Below, one piece after another: positions 31,613-35,502 of a stretch of DNA of 35,502 nt (positions within the stretch are counted from its first letter, which is position 1; every line of letters starts with the position of its first letter). Position numbers and translations under genes: made by a program. The notes beneath the pieces are model-generated. The model saw only the letters and a program-made list of their open reading frames with translations, had not been told where the DNA came from and did not search any database. Source of the DNA: Marinilabiliales bacterium (lineage in GTDB: Bacteria; Bacteroidota; Bacteroidia; Bacteroidales; F082); the NCBI GenBank assembly GCA_002869365.1, contig PKTA01000222.1:1-35502 (forward strand). The letters run 5' to 3'.

Positions 31613-33355
31613 CTAAAGTCCGAATTCTTCTACTATTTTATCAATTCTTTTTTGAAGTTCCGAATTTACTTTTTCATAATTCTCAACTTTATCCAGTTTT
31701 CCCTTTAAACCAAAATAGAATTTAATTTTTGGTTCAGTTCCTGAAGGACGAACACTAACTTTACTTCCATCTTCAGTTAAAAATTGAAGTACGTTTGATT
31801 TTGGTAAATCTATTTCGCTAGTTGTATTCGACTTTAAATCAAACGATTTACTGCTTTGATAATCCTTTATGCAAATGATTTTAGAACCACCCATTAATTT
31901 GGGAGGGTTACTCCTGAATCCGGCCATCATACTTTGGATTTCTTCGGCTCCCGACTTACCTTTTCGTACAACAGAAATTAGAGATTCTTTATAAAAGCCA
32001 TGTTCCACATAAATTTCCTTCAATAGATCGAGCATGGCAATTCCATTATTTTTCGCCCAGGCAGTTGCCTCTGCTATCATTGCACATGAAATAACCGCAT
32101 CTTTGTCGCGTACAAAATCTCCAACAAGGTAGCCGTAACTTTCTTCACCACCACCAATAAATGTTTCTTTGCCTTCCAGACTCTTTATGATATCGGCTAT
32201 GTATTTAAAGCCTGTTAATACATCATAATGTTTCACCGAATATTTTTTTGCAAGATCGAAAAGTAATTCAGAGGTAACTATAGTTTTTACAATATACTCT
32301 TTCCCTTTAAGTAAACCATTTTCGTTCCATTTGCTTAGCAGATAATTTATCAGCAACGTAGCTGCCTTATTACCATTTAAAAGAATAAAATCATCTCCGT
32401 TTTTAACGGCTATACCAACTCTGTCAGAATCAGGATCTGTAGCCATAACCAGTTCGCCTCCAATTCTTTTTGCTTTTTTGATTGCGAGGTGTAAGGCAGC
32501 ACTTTCCTCAGGATTTGGAGATTTTACTGTAGGGAAGTTCCCATTTCCAAATTCTTCTGATTGCTCTTTAACTAAATGAACATTGTTAAAGCCAAATTCT
32601 TTTAAAACCTGTGGTACAAGTTTAACACCTGTTCCATGAATTGGTGTATAAATAATGCATAAATCGCTTTGCTTATCAACTATATCACTAGAAAGTGAAA
32701 GTTTTTTAATGTTTGCAACATAAATGTCATCGAATTCATCACCAACTTCTTCAATTAGTTTAATATTACGATTAAAGTTAACTTCGTCGATGTTGCTAAT
32801 TTTGTTAACCTCATTAATAATATTTTTGTCATGTGGGCTGATAATTTGTCCGCCATCATTCCAATAGGCTTTGTATCCATTATATTCTTTCGGATTGTGA
32901 GAAGCAGTAATAACAATACCTCCCTGACATCCAAAATGACGAATTGCAAACGACAATTCAGGTGTTGGTTTTAGGTTTTCAAATAAATATACTTTTATTC
33001 CATTGGCAGAGAACACATCCGCAGTAATCTGCGCAAAGTATTTACTATTATTTCTACTATCGAAGGCTATAGCAACCTTTATCTGTTCTAAATCAGGGAA
33101 GTTCATTCTTAAATAATTGCTAAAGCCCTGTGTTGCTGATCCAACGGTATATTTATTCATTCTGTTGGAGCCAACTCCCATAATACCTCTTAATCCACCT
33201 GTTCCAAATTCAAGGTCACGATAAAATGATTCGGTAATTTCAGTGGGGTTATTTTCCATTAAATCCCGAATTGTATTTTTAGTTTCTTTATCGTAATTTC
33301 CTTCAAGCCAGATATTTGCTTTTTTAATTACGTTATCTTCCAATTTTATATTCAT
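31613..33355 (-). CDS. Phosphoglucomutase/phosphomannomutase family enzyme
   Basis: The 580-residue enzyme belongs to the alpha-D-phosphohexomutases, which move phosphate between C1 and C6 of sugars. It has the catalytic phosphoserine loop TASHNPKEYNG (Ser152), the metal loop DPDSDR (about 307-312), the sugar-specificity loop GGEESYGYL, and the C-terminal phosphate-binding RPSGTEPKIKFY. The length and GEES form suggest the longer PGM2-like group acting on glucose or mannose phosphates, but phosphopentomutase-like use cannot be excluded. It starts four bases after rfbD, so it shares its transcript. Confidence 0.93.
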   Translation of the reverse strand: MNIKLEDNVIKKANIWLEGNYDKETKNTIRDLMENNPTEITESFYRDLEFGTGGLRGIMGVGSNRMNKYTVGSATQGFSNYLRMNFPDLEQIKVAIAFDSRNNSKYFAQITADVFSANGIKVYLFENLKPTPELSFAIRHFGCQGGIVITASHNPKEYNGYKAYWNDGGQIISPHDKNIINEVNKISNIDEVNFNRNIKLIEEVGDEFDDIYVANIKKLSLSSDIVDKQSDLCIIYTPIHGTGVKLVPQVLKEFGFNNVHLVKEQSEEFGNGNFPTVKSPNPEESAALHLAIKKAKRIGGELVMATDPDSDRVGIAVKNGDDFILLNGNKAATLLINYLLSKWNENGLLKGKEYIVKTIVTSELLFDLAKKYSVKHYDVLTGFKYIADIIKSLEGKETFIGGGEESYGYLVGDFVRDKDAVISCAMIAEATAWAKNNGIAMLDLLKEIYVEHGFYKESLISVVRKGKSGAEEIQSMMAGFRSNPPKLMGGSKIICIKDYQSSKSFDLKSNTTSEIDLPKSNVLQFLTEDGSKVSVRPSGTEPKIKFYFGLKGKLDKVENYEKVNSELQKRIDKIVEEFGL

Positions 33356-33359
33356 GCGT

Positions 33360-34211
33360 TTAATTTTTTATTCTGCTAATCATTAATTTAAGACTATCGA
33401 GCCAATATGGTATTTCCACCTCAAAATCGTTTATAAATTTGGCTTTATTCAATACGCTGTAAAATGGGCGGGGTGCTTTAGCCGGAAAATCTTTTGATTC
33501 GATGGCGTTTACCCTACATTCAATATTATTGAGTTGCATTATTGCTTTTGCAAAATCATACCAACTTATTACTCCCAGATTACTATAATGGTAAATGCCT
33601 GTTTTGTCACTTTCAATACATGCCATAATACCAATAGCCAAGTCTGCAGCAAAAGTTGGAGTACCAATTTGATCCACCACAACTCCAAGGTTGTCTCTTT
33701 CATTTCCCAGCCTTATCATGGTTTTAACGAAATTATTTCCATAATTTGAATACAACCAGGAAGTTCTGATAATTACATGATTATCAATATTTTGACTGAC
33801 TGATTTTTCTCCTGCCAGTTTTGTAATTCCGTAATATGAATTTGGTGAAGGTTCGTCGGTTTCAGCATAGGGTTTATAATTACTGCCATCAAAAACATAA
33901 TCGGTGGAAATATGTATTAACCTAACCTGGTTTTTATTGCAGGCTTGAGCCAGAATTTTAACTGCTTCAGAGTTGACCAACATTGCTAATTCCCGGTCGT
34001 CTTCAGCCTTATCCACAGCAGTATATGCTGCACAATTTACACAAGTATTTATGGAGTTGGACGAAATAAATTCTTCCACATACTGCTTTTTGGTTAGGTC
34101 GAGTTCTTCAATATCTGTGAAGAAAAAACTATGTTGAGGGTAATTATCCTTAATTGATTTAATTTCTGATCCTAGTTGTCCGTTACTTCCAGTTACAAGT
34201 ATGTTAGCCAT
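33360..34211 (-). CDS. rfbD: dTDP-4-dehydrorhamnose reductase
   Basis: RfbD carries out the last step of dTDP-L-rhamnose synthesis, an NAD(P)H-dependent reduction, for surface polysaccharides. The 283-residue SDR protein has GSNGQLG (8-14) for nucleotide binding, [22 protein letters not shown], and the catalytic [10 protein letters not shown] (YxxxK). The other rhamnose genes (rfbA, rfbB, rfbC) are not in the window. It overlaps the neighbouring UDP-glucuronate decarboxylase gene by eight bases, which supports co-translation. Confidence 0.92.
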   Translation of the reverse strand: MANILVTGSNGQLGSEIKSIKDNYPQHSFFFTDIEELDLTKKQYVEEFISSNSINTCVNCAAYTAVDKAEDDRELAMLVNSEAVKILAQACNKNQVRLIHISTDYVFDGSNYKPYAETDEPSPNSYYGITKLAGEKSVSQNIDNHVIIRTSWLYSNYGNNFVKTMIRLGNERDNLGVVVDQIGTPTFAADLAIGIMACIESDKTGIYHYSNLGVISWYDFAKAIMQLNNIECRVNAIESKDFPAKAPRPFYSVLNKAKFINDFEVEIPYWLDSLKLMISRIKN

Positions 34212-35148
34212 TTTCTTTTAGTAAGTTATCGAAGAAGTTAATAGTTTTTTCAAGGCCGGTTTCCAAATTAATGCTTGGTTCCCAGTTTAGTTTTTCTTTG
34301 GCCAGACTAATGTCTGGTTTTCTTTGTAAAGGGTCGTCGGATGGAAGTGGATAGAATTTTAATTTCGACTTACTTCCTGTCATACTAATAACTTTTTCAG
34401 CAAGTTCCTTAATTGTGAATTCTCCCGGATTACCTATATTAACAGGGCCTACAAAGTCGTCACCTGTCGCCATCATCTTAATCATTCCATTAAGAAGGTC
34501 GTCAACGTATTGGAAACTACGAGTTTGAGAGCCATCACCAAAAATGGTAATATCTTCATTTTTGAGAGCTTGAATAATAAAATTTGAAACTACACGTCCG
34601 TCGTTTGGATGCATACGTGGTCCGTAAGTATTAAAAATTCTGATAATTTTTATCCTCACATTATTCTGGTCGTGATAATTCATAAACAGAGTTTCGGCAA
34701 CCCTTTTTCCTTCATCATAACATGAACGAATACCTATTGGGTTTACATGACCCCAATAATCTTCTGTTTGAGGATGAATTTGTGGATCTCCATAAACCTC
34801 AGATGTGGATGCCTGCAATACTTTGGCTTTTATTCGTTTTGCCAGGCCAAGCATATTTATGGCGCCCATCACCGATGTTTTAACGGTTTTAATTCCATTA
34901 TACTGATAATGAATAGGTGATGCAGGACAAGCTAGATTATAAATTTCATCAACTTCAATGAAGAATGGCATAGTAACGTCATGTCGAATAATTTCGAAAT
35001 ACGGATTATCCATAAGATGAACAATATTTCGCTTTTGACCGGTAAAATAATTATCCAGAGAAATTACTTCATTACCTTCGTTAAGGAGTCGTTCGCAGAG
35101 GTGTGATCCAAGGAACCCAGCTCCTCCTGTTACTAATATTCGTTTCAT
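34204..35148 (-). CDS. uxs: UDP-glucuronate decarboxylase (UDP-xylose synthase)
   Basis: This SDR enzyme converts UDP-glucuronate to UDP-xylose. The 314-residue protein has [11 protein letters not shown] (7-17), the RHDV stretch, [14 protein letters not shown], the family-specific SEVYGDP...HPQ...YWGHVNPIG segment, and the catalytic [11 protein letters not shown] (YxxxK). These features separate it from dTDP-glucose dehydratases. The UDP-glucose dehydrogenase that makes its substrate is encoded just upstream on the same strand, 38 bases away, so the two steps are paired. Confidence 0.93.
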   Translation of the reverse strand: MKRILVTGGAGFLGSHLCERLLNEGNEVISLDNYFTGQKRNIVHLMDNPYFEIIRHDVTMPFFIEVDEIYNLACPASPIHYQYNGIKTVKTSVMGAINMLGLAKRIKAKVLQASTSEVYGDPQIHPQTEDYWGHVNPIGIRSCYDEGKRVAETLFMNYHDQNNVRIKIIRIFNTYGPRMHPNDGRVVSNFIIQALKNEDITIFGDGSQTRSFQYVDDLLNGMIKMMATGDDFVGPVNIGNPGEFTIKELAEKVISMTGSKSKLKFYPLPSDDPLQRKPDISLAKEKLNWEPSINLETGLEKTINFFDNLLKENG

Positions 35149-35186
35149 AAATTAAAGTTTTGAAAATAAAGTTTTATAATTAGTAA

Positions 35187-35502
35187 TTATTTAGTACCGA
35201 TGCCAAAATATTGGAAGCCTTCTGCTCTCATTTCTTTAGCATCATAAACATTTCTTCCATCAAAAATAACTTTTTGAGAAAGTAGTTTAGCCATAACATT
35301 GAAATTGGGGAATTTAAATTCCGGCCATTCTGTTACAAGGAATAATGCATCAGCATCAATAATTGCTTCATACTGATCTTTGCAATACTCAATTTTATCA
35401 CCAACAATTCTATGCGCTTCTTCCATGGCTACTGGGTCGTATGCTTTAACTTTAGCACCTTGTTCCAGCAATTTGTCGATAATCACCAATGAAGGGGCTT
35501 CA
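35187..35502 (-). CDS. ugd: UDP-glucose 6-dehydrogenase, C-terminal end (partial)
   Basis: The last 105 codons are visible; the gene continues beyond the right edge, and the frame is open to the last base. The fragment matches the C-terminal UDP-binding domain of UDP-glucose/GDP-mannose dehydrogenases: EAPSLVIIDKLLEQGAKVKAYDP, DADALFLVTEWPEF, and IFDGRNVYD. The enzyme oxidises UDP-glucose to UDP-glucuronate using two NAD+. The catalytic Cys lies outside the window. Pairing with uxs downstream supports the UDP-glucose form. Confidence 0.9.
   Translation of the reverse strand, partial: EAPSLVIIDKLLEQGAKVKAYDPVAMEEAHRIVGDKIEYCKDQYEAIIDADALFLVTEWPEFKFPNFNVMAKLLSQKVIFDGRNVYDAKEMRAEGFQYFGIGTK

Overview
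The window is a 35.5 kb chromosomal stretch of an AT-rich member of the Bacteroidota, most likely a marine or anaerobic lineage near the Bacteroidales/Marinilabiliales (inference). The lineage call rests on a type III glutamine synthetase, a TonB receptor with an N-terminal carboxypeptidase-regulatory domain, DUF4831 and DUF5063 proteins, a FeoA-FeoB fusion and many copies of the Bacteroidota -7 promoter box TAnnTTTG close to start codons. I see no rRNA, tRNA, insertion sequence, prophage or CRISPR array.

Left part (1-8011): the end of glnN with its terminator, a DUF4831 secreted protein, aroQ on the minus strand, a TPP riboswitch leading into a TonB-dependent receptor (probably for thiamine or a precursor), a small secreted unknown, a possible small RNA, a TolB-like beta-propeller protein, a prohibitin-type SPFH protein and a small Cys-containing unknown.

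Central part (8014-23614): a self-contained NAD-linked [NiFe]-hydrogenase island. The plus-strand operon is hoxEF (NuoE and NuoF domains in one chain), hoxU, hoxY, hoxH, hoxW and a dihydroorotate-dehydrogenase-like flavoprotein. Facing away from it are hypF and hypC-hypD-hypE, then hypB coupled to a CDF metal transporter, with a divergent zinc-ribbon unknown between hypE and hypB. No hypA is present. Convergent to the hox operon lies a tight minus-strand unit: a UreH/NicO-like nickel permease, an outer-membrane beta-barrel gene broken by one in-frame TAA (missed as an open reading frame), and the NADH-sensing repressor Rex. Two Rex-like palindromes are visible: one in the divergent hypF/hoxEF promoter region and one at the promoter of the nickel permease-rex unit. 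This suggests a closed redox-controlled regulon covering nickel uptake, cofactor assembly and the enzyme.

Right part (23749-35502): housekeeping genes. On the plus strand are a phosphoglycolate-phosphatase-like HAD enzyme, nth, bcp, recA and a TPR lipoprotein. On the minus strand are an Hpt protein and a single-domain response regulator, feoAB, a DUF5063 protein, and a sugar-nucleotide cluster (phosphohexomutase, rfbD, UDP-glucuronate decarboxylase, and the C-terminal end of UDP-glucose dehydrogenase running off the window).
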